A stretch of 64,000 nt of DNA from Labrenzia sp. VG12 (GCF_002237595.1 NZ_CP022529.1:4494001-4558000), one strand, 5' to 3'; shown: positions 25,770 to 35,726, counted from the stretch's first letter. Translations and numbers: made by a program. The notes: generated by a model not told the origin, from the sequence alone.

Positions 25770-27884
25770 TCACCCCCGCGTATTCATCTCCGCGAAGGTC
25801 TCGCCGCTTTCAGCCATCTTCCGCAGGAGCTCGGGAACCTGCCAGTAATAGCTGTCTTCCTGCGCGTATGCCTCGATCCGCCGGACCAGCTCGCCTGCGC
25901 CAATCACATCTGCCGTGTGCATCGGGCCGCCGCGGAACCGCGGGAAGCCGTAGCCGTTCAGGAAGACGGCGTCGATGTCGATGGGCCTGAGGGCGATGCC
26001 TTCCTCCAGCACACGGACACCTTCCAAGATCATTGCCGTCATGAAGCGCTCGACAATCTCTTCAGATGTAAAACTGCGCGGTGTCACTCCGGCGTTTTCC
26101 CGTTCCGCGTCAATGATGGAAAGGGCTTCCGGATTGGGGCGGGGACCGTTGTCGTCATAGATGTAGAAACCCTGACCGGTCTTGCGGCCGAACCAGCTGT
26201 TCTCGCAGATCCGGTCGGCAATCGGGATGTATCGCTCTTCTTTGGGCCTTGTTGCCGCCCGGCGCTTGTTGGCGGCCCAGCTGATGTCGAGACCGGCCAG
26301 ATCGGCAACCTGGTAGGGGCCCATGGCAAAGCCGAAGCCGCGCATCGCCGTGTCGATCTCCTCTGGCGACGCACCGTCCATCATCATGTAATCGGCGGCC
26401 TTCTTGTAGAAGGTCATGATGCGGTTGCCGATAAAGCCGTCGCAGACGCCGGAGCGCACGGCGATCTTTTTCAGCTTCTTGGCCAGTGCAAAGCCGGTGG
26501 CAACCACCTCGGGGGAGGTCTTGTCGGCGACCACCACTTCCAGAAGCCGCATCACATGGGCAGGGGAAAAGAAGTGCAGACCGATCACGTCTTCCGGCCG
26601 CCCGGTGGTCGCGGCGATGTCGTTGATGTCGAGATAGGACGTGTTGGAAGCCAGCACGGCACCCGGCTTGCAGACCGTGTCGAGGGTGCCGAAGATCTCG
26701 CGTTTGACGCTCATCTCCTCGAACACCGCCTCGATGACCAGGTCGACATCGGCCAGGGCCTTCAGGTCCGTTGAGGTGCTCAGTCGGTCACTCAGGATCT
26801 TCTCGCGCCCCTCTGCGCTCAATTTGCCGCGTTTGACCGCGCCATCCAGGTTCCCGGCGATCGTGTCGGTGCCTCGCTCAAGTCCTGCCTGATCGCGCTC
26901 GGTCAGGGTCACCGGCAGGCCCGCAAGCAGCACCGCAGTCGCAATGCCGGAGCCCATGGTGCCGCCGCCGATGACGCCGACAGACCGGATCTCGCGTGGC
27001 TCCGCCGCAGCCTCGGGAACCTTTGTGACCGCCCGTTCGGAGAAGAAGGCATGGATCAGGCCGGCGCGTTGCGGGCTTTCCATGCAGGCGTTGTAAAGCC
27101 GGCGTTCCTCCGCCATGCCGTCCCTGATCGGCAGATGGCAGGCCTCGACCGCGTCGACGCATTTGTGGGGCGAGAACAATTGTGCCTGGGTCTTGGCAAG
27201 TTTCGTCCGCATGGCATCGATTGCGGCCTGATCGGGTGTGGCGGCAAGTTCGCCGGTCTTGCGGCGGGGCAAGGCTCCGGACACAAGATCCTGCGCTGCC
27301 TGCAAGGCAACCTCGCGCGGTTCGCCTTCTCCTATCCGGTCAACCAGGCCGTGTTCGAGCGCAACCTCTGCGGAAACCGGCTTGCCGGAGGTGATCATGT
27401 CGAGGGCAAAGGCGACACCGGCAAGGCGCGGTGCACGCTGGGTGCCGCCGGCGCCGGGCAGAATGCCGAGCGTGACTTCAGGCAGGCCCACCCTGGTGCC
27501 CGGGAGTGCGACGCGGGCGTGGCAGGACATGGCAACTTCCAGCCCGCCGCCCAATGTCGTGCCGTGCAGGAGGCAGACAATGGGCTTTTCTGTGTCCTCG
27601 ATGAAATTGCACAGGTCCGGTAGCCACGGATCCTGCGGCGGCTTGCCGAATTCCCGAATGTCCGCACCGGCAATGAAGGTCCGGCCCTTGCCGTAAAGCG
27701 CGATTACCTGAACGCCGTCATCCTGCTGCAGGGTTTCGAGCGCTTGCCACAATCCCGTGCGGACCGCGTGCGACGCCGCGTTGACCGGCGGATTGTCAAG
27801 GGCGATCAGGCCGGTGTTGCCGATGATCTCGATGGAAACGACATCGTTGATGGCGGACGTGCCCGTCGGCATTCCAGAGTGCAT
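25770..27884 (-). CDS. Bifunctional enoyl-CoA hydratase/3-hydroxyacyl-CoA dehydrogenase (FadJ-like)
   Basis: A 704-residue multifunctional beta-oxidation enzyme. Residues 1-190 are a crotonase domain: FIAGADIREFGKPP and LHGTTLGGGLEVAMSCHARVA (oxyanion hole), then LPEVTLGILPGAGGTQR with the catalytic Glu. Residues about 300-480 form the NAD domain with VGVIGGGTMGSGIATAVLLAG and VIGLHFFSPAHVM (catalytic His). A C-terminal helical domain contains GFIGNRIMTFYKKA and, late, NGYGFPRFRGGPMHTAD. The alpha-subunit type of fusion needs a separate thiolase, not found in the window. A GGGAGG ribosome site precedes the ATG at 27884. It may oxidise the products of the facing acyl-CoA operon. Confidence 0.9.
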   Translation of the reverse strand: MHSGMPTGTSAINDVVSIEIIGNTGLIALDNPPVNAASHAVRTGLWQALETLQQDDGVQVIALYGKGRTFIAGADIREFGKPPQDPWLPDLCNFIEDTEKPIVCLLHGTTLGGGLEVAMSCHARVALPGTRVGLPEVTLGILPGAGGTQRAPRLAGVAFALDMITSGKPVSAEVALEHGLVDRIGEGEPREVALQAAQDLVSGALPRRKTGELAATPDQAAIDAMRTKLAKTQAQLFSPHKCVDAVEACHLPIRDGMAEERRLYNACMESPQRAGLIHAFFSERAVTKVPEAAAEPREIRSVGVIGGGTMGSGIATAVLLAGLPVTLTERDQAGLERGTDTIAGNLDGAVKRGKLSAEGREKILSDRLSTSTDLKALADVDLVIEAVFEEMSVKREIFGTLDTVCKPGAVLASNTSYLDINDIAATTGRPEDVIGLHFFSPAHVMRLLEVVVADKTSPEVVATGFALAKKLKKIAVRSGVCDGFIGNRIMTFYKKAADYMMMDGASPEEIDTAMRGFGFAMGPYQVADLAGLDISWAANKRRAATRPKEERYIPIADRICENSWFGRKTGQGFYIYDDNGPRPNPEALSIIDAERENAGVTPRSFTSEEIVERFMTAMILEGVRVLEEGIALRPIDIDAVFLNGYGFPRFRGGPMHTADVIGAGELVRRIEAYAQEDSYYWQVPELLRKMAESGETFAEMNTRG

Positions 27885-27984
27885 TGAGTTCCTCCCAGGC
27901 CGCTTCGGATGAGCGGATTCGTGCCCGGATTGTCAATTGTAAGGAGGGCTTGTCAAGCTGTCCCAAAAGCGCAAGTTGCGTTCG

Positions 27985-28449
27985 TCAGTCCTTTGGCGGT
28001 GCCTTCGGCGTAAACGAACAGCGATCCGGTTTCACATCGACAAGCGGCGTGCCGTCCAGACAGTCGAGCCCGCGCACCGTCAGAACAGGTCCGTCGACAG
28101 AGACAAGTTTGACAAGGGATGTTCCGATCAGGTTGGGACGCACCGGCGAGCGCAGCGCAAACGTGCCGAACGTGCCGTCATTATGCCCCGGATTCTGGAT
28201 CACCAGGTCGCGCCGGGCCTGATTCAGCCAGTAAAGCAGTTCGATCCGGGCATAGTCCTCGATGCCCTGGAGCGCCGGGACCCAGGGCTCGAAGATCTCG
28301 ACCTGGCAGTCCGGTCCGTCCTCTTTGCCCTGGCGCGGACAGGCTTTGCGATCGGTCCACGGCGTGCGGATGCGGCCGATGAAATAGAGCCGGGCATCCT
28401 CCGGGTCCGGAACGGAAATCTGAACTTCGTGCGGACGAATATCGCTCAT
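27985..28449 (-). CDS. TsaA/TrmO-family protein (tRNA N6-threonylcarbamoyladenosine methyltransferase-like)
   Basis: A 154-residue protein of the YaeB/TsaA beta-barrel family, of which TrmO methylates t6A at position 37 of tRNA(Thr). Seen: YFIGRIRTPWTDRKACPRQG at residues about 21-40 (start of the domain), VEIFEPWVPALQGIEDYARIELLYWLNQARRD, and TFALRSPVRPNLIGTSLVKLVSVDG, whose RSPxRPNxIG motif binds SAM. The start at 28449 (AGGA upstream) is chosen although the frame is open far upstream, because the family begins here. It is shorter than Escherichia coli TrmO, lacking the C-terminal extension; methyltransferase activity is thus unproven. Confidence 0.8.
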   Translation of the reverse strand: MSDIRPHEVQISVPDPEDARLYFIGRIRTPWTDRKACPRQGKEDGPDCQVEIFEPWVPALQGIEDYARIELLYWLNQARRDLVIQNPGHNDGTFGTFALRSPVRPNLIGTSLVKLVSVDGPVLTVRGLDCLDGTPLVDVKPDRCSFTPKAPPKD

Positions 28450-28483
28450 CTTGGTCCTGCGTTTGATCCTGCGGAGGTGATTG

Positions 28484-29365
28484 TCAGGCAGACAGCCAGC
28501 GAACGGTGCCGTGATCGCTGAGATCGTAGCCACCGAGGGCAGCGGCCTTGTCCTTGAAGGCGGAAGAGCGCGCAAATGCAAAAAGCGTCTGCAACGGTTC
28601 GGTGAAATAGGCGCGCCGGTTGACCAGCAGATCGAAACGTTCGTCGGCCAGCGGCAGAAAGGTGAGCTTGAAGGGTTTTGCCATGGCCTCGATCCCAAGC
28701 GCGGCATCCGCTTCGCCGGCCGCGACTGCAACAGCGGCATCGTTCTCGCTATGGGCTGGGCCCTGGGCACAGACAAGGTCTGTCTCCGTCAGGCCGGCGT
28801 CGTCAAGCAACCTGGAAAACAGGAGCGCGGCGCCGGCACCGGGCTGGCGCAGGGCAACACGTTTGCCCTTCAGATCGGCAACGGACCCGATCTCACCGGC
28901 AGCGTCGTCCGAGATCAGCAGACCGCGCTTGCGCGTCGCAAAGGCGAGCAGAACGGCATTTTGCACGCCCGTCTTTTGAACGGTGTCGACGTTCCAGCCA
29001 TCGTCTTCTGGAAGGTGCAACCCTGCGAGTGCCGCGGTCGCCTCCTGAAACCGTGCCAATCCATCGCCACTGCCATTGCACAGGACGGCGAGCCCGCAGC
29101 CCGATGCGTGGATCGCCCAGTCCAGCAGCGGATCGTGAGAGCCGACCAGAACGTCCGGCAGGGTGTCCTGCGCGGGCAGTGGCGTGCCTTCCAGCCAGGC
29201 TTCGATCTCGTCGGAAGGAAACAGCAGCTTGCCCGTGATGCGCCGATGGGGAATTTCGTCGGCCGCCGCCAGGTCATAGACCTTGCGCTCCTTGACCCGG
29301 AGCAGGTCGGCCACCTCCTTGGTGGTCAGGAACTTGGGCTGGTTGGGATCTGAGTGCTTCAACAT
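28484..29365 (-). CDS. Excisionase-type DNA-binding protein fused to a periplasmic-binding-like (molybdate-type) domain
   Basis: A 293-residue one-component regulator. Residues about 11-60 are an MerR/excisionase-like helix-turn-helix: FLTTKEVADLLRVKERKVYDL and RRITGKLLFPSDEIEAWL. Residues about 70-290 are a PBP-like domain (PF12727 type) with LADLKGKRVALRQPGAGAALLFSRLL, VAAGEADAALGIEAMA and FDLLVNRRAYFTEPLQTLFAFARS. In characterised relatives this domain senses molybdate or tungstate, or a small organic ligand. It is the first gene of a minus-strand group with the TrmO-like and FadJ-like genes. No signal peptide is present, so it works in the cytoplasm. Confidence 0.8.
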   Translation of the reverse strand: MLKHSDPNQPKFLTTKEVADLLRVKERKVYDLAAADEIPHRRITGKLLFPSDEIEAWLEGTPLPAQDTLPDVLVGSHDPLLDWAIHASGCGLAVLCNGSGDGLARFQEATAALAGLHLPEDDGWNVDTVQKTGVQNAVLLAFATRKRGLLISDDAAGEIGSVADLKGKRVALRQPGAGAALLFSRLLDDAGLTETDLVCAQGPAHSENDAAVAVAAGEADAALGIEAMAKPFKLTFLPLADERFDLLVNRRAYFTEPLQTLFAFARSSAFKDKAAALGGYDLSDHGTVRWLSA

Positions 29366-29818
29366 GTGTCCTGCCGTTTGGCGTGAACTTAGCGGAGGTG
29401 CGCGCTTCAGGACAAGATCAATGCTGCACGGTCCGGGGACAAGGCGATCCGTAGGTGACGTAACGACTCAAGTATGTGACGCAACGGCGCAACAACGCGC
29501 TGTTAAACTGCGACACTCTTTTTGGTCTAGGCAAATGTGAACGAAACTGTGCACGAAAACTACTGCGCCTTGGGGAAGATAATCTTTTCCCCGAGGCGTT
29601 TGTGTTGAGTAAAAATTTCCTTGTCATACCGCATTGCAAAATATTAAGCCGGTAGCTGACTAAAAAATATACATTTTTTTGCATTGCCCCCTTTCCATGT
29701 GCAGGCAATTTTGTTTTTCTATCGGCAACTGCGCTGACCGACTGCTCGACGAGGCGAAGGCTTCCTGGGCGGTAACTGGTTGGACGCTTAATAATAATGA
29801 ACCAGATTTGGGGACAAA
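29366..29818. promoter_or_regulatory. Leader/promoter region of the ABC transporter operon with a stable hairpin
   Basis: This 453-base gap separates divergent genes. A 12-bp stem (CGCCTTGGGGAA at 29566-29577, TTCCCCGAGGCG at 29587-29598, one G-T pair, 9-base loop) is followed by TTTGTGTT and looks like an intrinsic terminator or attenuator, about 220 bases before the transporter start. The following 120 bases are markedly AT-rich (29600-29720) and a natural place for a promoter, but I see no consensus pair with good spacing. Confidence 0.4.
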
Positions 29819-30913
29819 ATGGCGAACACACGGGGCGCTGCTGTTAAGTATGACAGCGTTCAAAAGAGCTATGACGGCGAAAGCCTGGTCGTAAAGAACC
29901 TCAATCTCGATATCCCGCCGGGCGAATTCCTGACCATGTTGGGGCCGTCCGGATCCGGCAAGACAACCTGCCTGATGATGCTGGCGGGGTTTGAGCCCGC
30001 CACCCACGGCGAGATCTATCTTAATGATCGCCCGATCAACAATGTGCCGCCGCACAAGCGTGGCATCGGCATGGTGTTCCAGAACTACGCCCTGTTCCCG
30101 CACATGACGGTCGCGGAGAACCTCGCGTTTCCGCTTCAGGTCCGCAATGTGAACAAGGCGGACCAGCAGGCAAAGGTGCAGCGGGCACTGGAGATGGTCG
30201 AACTCGGCAGCTTCGGCAATCGCCGCCCGGCACAGCTCTCCGGCGGCCAACAGCAGCGCGTCGCCGTTGCCCGCGCCCTCGTGTTCGACCCGGAACTCGT
30301 TCTGATGGATGAGCCGCTTGGTGCGCTCGACAAGCAGCTGCGCGAGCAGATGCAGTATGAAATCAAGCACATCCATGAAAATCTGGGCGTCACGGTGGTC
30401 TACGTGACCCACGACCAGACCGAGGCTCTGACCATGTCGGACCGGGTGGCCGTGTTCAACGACGGCGTCATCCAGCAGCTGTCGACACCCGATGACCTCT
30501 ATGAAGATCCGCAGAATTCCTTCGTGGCCCAGTTTATCGGCGAGAACAACAAGCTGAGCGGCAAGGTCGTGGACATCCAGGGCGAGGAGTGCCTGGTTGA
30601 ACTCGACGATGGCACCAAGCTGAAGGCCGACAAGGTCAATGTCGCCGCCGTCGGCGACAGGACCACCCTGTCGCTTCGGCCGGAACGTGTCGAATTCGAC
30701 ACCCATGATGCGATGGACAATCTGGTCGATGGCCGGATTGAGGAACTCATCTATCTTGGCGACCACATTCGTGTGCGCATGAATGTGGCCGGCAATGACG
30801 AGTTCATCGTCAAGGTTCGCAACCGCGGAGAGAAGCGCAAGCTGCATGTCGGTGAAACGGTCCCTGTGGGCTGGGCACTGAATGACTGCAAAGCGCTCGA
30901 CGCTGTTGTCTGA
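29819..30913 (+). CDS. ABC transporter ATP-binding protein, PotA family
   Basis: A 364-residue ATPase that powers a polyamine/opine-type importer. Walker A is LGPSGSGKTT (near residue 41), the Q loop lies in NYALFPHMTVAENL, the signature motif is LSGGQQQRVAVARAL, Walker B is LVLMDEPLGALD, and the switch His is in YVTHDQTEAL. Residues about 280-360 form the C-terminal TOBE domain (TTLSLRPERVEF, DHIRVRMNVAGNDEFIVKV). GGGGA precedes the ATG. Gene order ATPase, binding protein, two permeases is the usual PotABCD-like set. The creatinase gene downstream suggests creatine or a related guanidino compound as substrate; that is inference. Confidence 0.88.
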   Translation: MANTRGAAVKYDSVQKSYDGESLVVKNLNLDIPPGEFLTMLGPSGSGKTTCLMMLAGFEPATHGEIYLNDRPINNVPPHKRGIGMVFQNYALFPHMTVAENLAFPLQVRNVNKADQQAKVQRALEMVELGSFGNRRPAQLSGGQQQRVAVARALVFDPELVLMDEPLGALDKQLREQMQYEIKHIHENLGVTVVYVTHDQTEALTMSDRVAVFNDGVIQQLSTPDDLYEDPQNSFVAQFIGENNKLSGKVVDIQGEECLVELDDGTKLKADKVNVAAVGDRTTLSLRPERVEFDTHDAMDNLVDGRIEELIYLGDHIRVRMNVAGNDEFIVKVRNRGEKRKLHVGETVPVGWALNDCKALDAVV

Positions 30914-30921
30914 AATCGCCC

Positions 30922-30942
30922 GGCGGCCGGGTCGCGGCCGCC
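30922..30942 (+). terminator. Intercistronic GC hairpin after the ATPase gene
   Basis: GGCGGCC and GGCCGCC pair perfectly around a 7-base loop, 9 bases after the stop codon. No T tract follows. Hairpins here commonly trim or stabilise mRNA so that the binding protein is made in excess; that role is inferred. Confidence 0.4.
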
Positions 30943-30995
30943 AGCGACAACAACGGAAGCAATCCGTTACATCCTAAAAGAGGGAGCTAACTCAC

Positions 30996-32096
<1,101 letters not shown>

Positions 32097-32117
32097 GCCT
32101 TAACGGCACGCTTTGGA

Positions 32118-32142
32118 CCGGGTGGGGCATCGCCTCACCCGG
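32118..32142 (+). terminator. Intercistronic hairpin after the binding-protein gene
   Basis: CCGGGTGGG pairs with CTCACCCGG (one G-T pair) around a 7-base loop, 22 bases past the binding-protein stop; a pyrimidine-rich TTCTCTCT tract follows. It would partly reduce transcription into the permease genes and protect the upstream message. Function is inferred from form and place. Confidence 0.45.
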
Positions 32143-32171
32143 ACCTTCTCTCTGATTCTCGGAAGACATTT

Positions 32172-33440
32172 ATGAGCGACACCACCCAAGACGGTCAGGT
32201 CCTGACGACGCAGGACGGCAAGCCGCTGAAGGCTGCGCTGGCAAAGGCCCTGCGCCGGGAAAAGCTGCGCGCCCTGATGCTGATCGCGCCGCTGCTGATC
32301 TTTGTGCTGATCACCTTCGTCGCCCCGATCGTGGACATGCTGTTCCGGTCCGTGGAAAACGGCATCGTTTCGGAAACCCTGCCCAAGACCGTGGTCGCTC
32401 TGGAAACCTGGGATCCCAATTCCGGCGCAGTGCCGGATGAGGTCGTCTTCGCCGCACTTTATGACGACATGGTCGTCGCGGTCGACGCAAAGACCCACAC
32501 CCGCCTCGGTTCGCGTCTCAATTACGAACAGAGCGGTATCTCCAGCCTGTTCCGCAAAACCGGCCGGCGCATCAAGCGCATGGAGGAGGGCGGTCCCTTC
32601 AAGGATCAGTTCCTCGACGCGGACAAGAAATGGGGCCAGGTCGAAACCTGGCAGGTGCTGAAGCGCTTCTCTCCGACCATCACGGACGGATACTTCCTGA
32701 ATTCCTTCGATGCCCATCGCACCTCAGATGGCATTGAAATGAAACCGGCAGACGAACGGATCTACATGTTCCTGTTCGGCCGAACCCTGTTCCTGTCGAT
32801 CGTGATCACCGTGTCGTGTCTGTTGCTCGGGTACCCGATCGCCTTCCTGCTGGCGGCCTTGCCGTTGCGCACATCGAACCTCTTGATGATCCTCGTGCTT
32901 CTGCCCTTCTGGACGTCGCTTCTGGTGCGCACGTCCGCCTGGAAGGTGCTGCTCCAGCAACAGGGGGTGATCAACGATTTCCTTGTCTGGACGGGCATTG
33001 TCAGCGAGGCAGGGCGCCTCGTGATGATCAACAACCAGACCGGCACGATCATCGCCATGACGCATATTCTGCTGCCCTTCATGATCCTGCCGCTCTATTC
33101 GGTGATGAAGACCATTTCGCCTTCTTACGTGCGCGCCGCCAAGAGCCTCGGGGCCAATGACTGGATCGCGTTCTGGCGGGTCTATTTCCCGCAATCGGTG
33201 CCGGGCATCGGCGCGGGCGCGGTGCTCGTCTTCATCCTATCGATCGGCTACTACATCACGCCGGAACTGGTTGGCGGCACGTCGGGCATCTTCATTTCCA
33301 ACCGGATCGCCTATCACATCTCGTCGTCGCTCAACTGGGGCCTTGCGGCTGCCCTCGGGACCCTGCTCCTGGTCGCCGTCCTGATGCTCTTCGTGGTCTA
33401 TGACAAGATTGTCGGCATCGATAACGTGAAGCTCGGATAG
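32172..33440 (+). CDS. ABC transporter permease, PotB type, with an enlarged periplasmic loop
   Basis: A 422-residue inner-membrane permease. The first membrane helix is near residues 36-58 (LIAPLLIFVLITFVAPIVDML). About 138 mostly polar residues follow before the second helix near 200-222 (FLFGRTLFLSIVITVSCLLLGYP). Ordinary PotB proteins are about 290 residues, so roughly 100 residues are extra in this loop. The remaining helices are normal, and the ATPase-contact EAA loop is SYVRAAKSLGANDWIAFWRVYFPQSVPG. The loop faces the periplasm if the topology is standard and could help dock the binding protein. Gene position between the binding protein and second permease supports the call. Confidence 0.87.
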   Translation: MSDTTQDGQVLTTQDGKPLKAALAKALRREKLRALMLIAPLLIFVLITFVAPIVDMLFRSVENGIVSETLPKTVVALETWDPNSGAVPDEVVFAALYDDMVVAVDAKTHTRLGSRLNYEQSGISSLFRKTGRRIKRMEEGGPFKDQFLDADKKWGQVETWQVLKRFSPTITDGYFLNSFDAHRTSDGIEMKPADERIYMFLFGRTLFLSIVITVSCLLLGYPIAFLLAALPLRTSNLLMILVLLPFWTSLLVRTSAWKVLLQQQGVINDFLVWTGIVSEAGRLVMINNQTGTIIAMTHILLPFMILPLYSVMKTISPSYVRAAKSLGANDWIAFWRVYFPQSVPGIGAGAVLVFILSIGYYITPELVGGTSGIFISNRIAYHISSSLNWGLAAALGTLLLVAVLMLFVVYDKIVGIDNVKLG

Positions 33441-33449
33441 GAGGACGAT

Positions 33450-34304
33450 ATGAGCGCACTTCCCCCATATGCGTCCCCCTTGCAGCGGACCTGGTTCTAC
33501 TCCTTCCGGATCATTTGCGGACTGATCTTCTTCTTCCTGATCTTTCCGATCCTTGTGATCCTGCCGCTGAGCTTCAACGCACAGGACTTTTTCACCTTCA
33601 CCAAGGAAATGCTGGCGCTGGATCCGGCCGGCTATTCCTTCAAGCACTACAACGACTTCTTCACCAATCCGGATTGGCAGCAGGCACTGACCAACTCGGT
33701 GCTGATTGCCCCCGTGGCCACCATCCTGGCAACAGGCTTTGGCACGCTTGCTGCCATCGGCCTGTCCCAGTCTCACGTGCCTTACAAGTCCGCGATCATG
33801 GCGGTCCTGATCTCGCCGATGATCGTGCCGCTGATCATCTCGGCCGCCGGCATGTATTTCTTCTATTCGCGCATCGGCCTGCAGGGCACCTACTGGGGTG
33901 TGGTACTGGCCCATGCCGCGCTCGGCACGCCTTTCGTGATCATCACGGTGACGGCGACCCTGGTCGGCTTTGACCGTTCGCTGGTACGTGCGGCGGCAAG
34001 CCTCGGCGCTAATCCGGTAACGACCTTCTTCAAGGTGCAGATGCCTCTGATCATTCCGGGCGTCGTTTCCGGAGCATTGTTTGCCTTTATCACGTCTTTC
34101 GACGAGGTCGTGGTGGTGCTATTCTTGGGCTCTGCAGGTCAGAAGACCCTGCCGTGGCAGATGTTCACCGGCCTGCGCGAACAGATTTCACCGACCATCT
34201 TGGCGGTGGCTTCGCTGATGGTGGCAATCTCGATCTGCCTCCTGACGGTTCTGGAGCTGCTGCGCCGCCGGTCGGAACGCTTGAGAGGTATGACGCCGGG
34301 CTGA
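33450..34304 (+). CDS. ABC transporter permease, PotC type
   Basis: A 284-residue inner-membrane protein with six predicted helices, the first near residues 20-45 (IICGLIFFFLIFPILVILPLSF). The PotC-like FSFKHYNDFFTNPDWQQALTNSVLIAPVATI follows. The EAA loop is DRSLVRAAASLGANPVTTFFKVQMPLIIPGV, with the conserved Gly that meets the ATPase Q loop. It starts 10 bases after the first permease stop with AGGAGGA as ribosome site. Together with the 422-residue permease it forms the heterodimeric channel. Confidence 0.88.
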   Translation: MSALPPYASPLQRTWFYSFRIICGLIFFFLIFPILVILPLSFNAQDFFTFTKEMLALDPAGYSFKHYNDFFTNPDWQQALTNSVLIAPVATILATGFGTLAAIGLSQSHVPYKSAIMAVLISPMIVPLIISAAGMYFFYSRIGLQGTYWGVVLAHAALGTPFVIITVTATLVGFDRSLVRAAASLGANPVTTFFKVQMPLIIPGVVSGALFAFITSFDEVVVVLFLGSAGQKTLPWQMFTGLREQISPTILAVASLMVAISICLLTVLELLRRRSERLRGMTPG

Positions 34305-34410
34305 TCCGGCCAGAGCTGCTTTCGATGTGAACCGGTGGCGGAACGCCAGTCGCCGGGTGGAGACCGGATCCGGATCTCCCGGTAGCAAGACAATCAGACA
34401 TTGGGCCTGG

Positions 34411-34444
34411 CGGGCCGGCTTCTTTCAGGAAGCCGGCCCGTTTT
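34411..34444 (+). terminator. Strong intrinsic terminator between the transporter genes and creatinase
   Basis: CGGGCCGGCTTC (34411-34422) and GAAGCCGGCCCG (34429-34440) form a perfect 12-bp stem with a 6-base loop, followed by TTTTGCGTTT. This is the best rho-independent terminator in the window. It ends only 52 bases before the creatinase start codon. Confidence 0.85.
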
Positions 34445-34496
34445 GCGTTTCAGGCCCCGGACTTTGAAACATCTGGATCTGAAAGGAGACCATGAC

Positions 34497-35726
34497 ATGA
34501 GCAGCGACATGATCCGCATTTACGAAATGAACAATGGTGAAAAGGCGTTTTCACCCTTCTCGGCCGGGGAAATGGGCAGCCGGCAGAACAGGTTGCGCAA
34601 GCTGATGGCGGATCGCGGCATCGACGCGGCGCTGTTCACCTCCTATCACAACATCTGCTACTACTCCGGCTTCCTCTATTGCTACTTCGGCCGCAAATAC
34701 GGCTTTCTGGTCACCAAGGACAAGGCAACGACGATTGCGGCCGGCATCGATGGCGGCCAGCCCTGGCGCCGCACCCATGGCGACACGGTCATCTATACCG
34801 ACTGGCGCCGGGACAACTACTTCCACGCCATCCAGTCCCTTTTGGGCATGCCGAACCCGGCCATCAAGCGGATCGGCATCGAGTTCGACCATGTGTCGCT
34901 CGATCTGAAGAAACAGCTGGAGGAGGCGCTGCCGGGTGTCGAGCTGGTCGACATTGCGGCCGACGCGATGGCGCAGCGGACCATCAAGAGTGCGGAAGAG
35001 CATGTGCTGATCCGGGAAGGTGCCCGGATCTGTGATGTCGGCGGTGCGGCGCTGGTGGACGCTGTCCAGGCAGGTGTCACGGAACACGAAGTTGCCATCG
35101 CTTCAACCAATGCCATGATCCGGGAGATTGCCAAATCCTTCCCGTTTGTGGAGCTGATGGACACCTGGACCTGGTTCCAGTCCGGCATCAACACCGATGG
35201 TGCGCATAATCCGGTCACCAACAAGGTCGTCGAGGCCGGCGACATCCTCAGCCTCAATTGTTTTCCGATGATCTTCGGCTATTACACCGCCCTGGAGCGC
35301 ACGCTCTTTTGCGAACATGCGTCCGATGAGCATCTGCGCCTGTGGGAGATCAACTGCCATGTCCACCGCGAAGGCCTGAAGCTGATCAAGCCGGGCGCGC
35401 GCTGCTGCGACATTGCCACCGAACTCAACGACATCTATCGCAGCCACGACCTGCTCAAGTATCGCAGCTTCGGCTACGGCCACTCCTTCGGCGTGCTCAG
35501 CCATTATTACGGCCGCGAAGCCTCGGTCGAACTGCGCGAGGATGTCGAAACGGTGCTGGAACCTGGCATGGTGGTGTCGATGGAACCGATGATCATGATC
35601 CCGGAAGGCGAAGCGGGAGCGGGCGGCTACCGCGAGCACGACATCCTGATCGTGACGGAAAACGGTGCCGACAACATCACCGGTTTCCCCTTCGGTCCGG
35701 AGCACAACATCATCCCGAAGCGCTGA
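34497..35726 (+). CDS. Creatinase (creatine amidinohydrolase)
   Basis: The enzyme hydrolyses creatine to sarcosine and urea. The 409-residue protein has the pita-bread fold and matches what I recall of Pseudomonas creatinase closely along its length: LFTSYHNICYYSGFLYCYFG, IDGGQPWRRT, YTDWRRDNYFHAIQ, TIKSAEEHVLIREGARI, ELMDTWTWFQSGINTDGAHNP, LSLNCFPMIFGYYTALERTLF, FGYGHSFGVLSHYYGREA and MVVSMEPMIMIPEG. The catalytic His (232 in the Pseudomonas enzyme) is at residue 237. The metal-binding Asp residues of M24 aminopeptidases are absent (LNCFP in their place), which argues against a peptidase. The start at 34497 is set by AAGGAG eight bases upstream; the family length agrees. It probably degrades the solute brought in by the adjacent transporter. 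Confidence 0.9.
   Translation: MSSDMIRIYEMNNGEKAFSPFSAGEMGSRQNRLRKLMADRGIDAALFTSYHNICYYSGFLYCYFGRKYGFLVTKDKATTIAAGIDGGQPWRRTHGDTVIYTDWRRDNYFHAIQSLLGMPNPAIKRIGIEFDHVSLDLKKQLEEALPGVELVDIAADAMAQRTIKSAEEHVLIREGARICDVGGAALVDAVQAGVTEHEVAIASTNAMIREIAKSFPFVELMDTWTWFQSGINTDGAHNPVTNKVVEAGDILSLNCFPMIFGYYTALERTLFCEHASDEHLRLWEINCHVHREGLKLIKPGARCCDIATELNDIYRSHDLLKYRSFGYGHSFGVLSHYYGREASVELREDVETVLEPGMVVSMEPMIMIPEGEAGAGGYREHDILIVTENGADNITGFPFGPEHNIIPKR

Noticed and set aside
29400..29818. Guanidine riboswitch in the leader of the transporter operon
   Set aside because: Given creatinase nearby I looked for ykkC-type conserved blocks and paired ACGR-loop hairpins and found neither; only a terminator-like stem is present.
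34497..35726. M24 aminopeptidase (Xaa-Pro peptidase) call for the creatinase-like gene
   Set aside because: The peptidase metal-binding Asp pair is missing and the protein follows the Pseudomonas creatinase sequence, including the catalytic His in DGAHNP.
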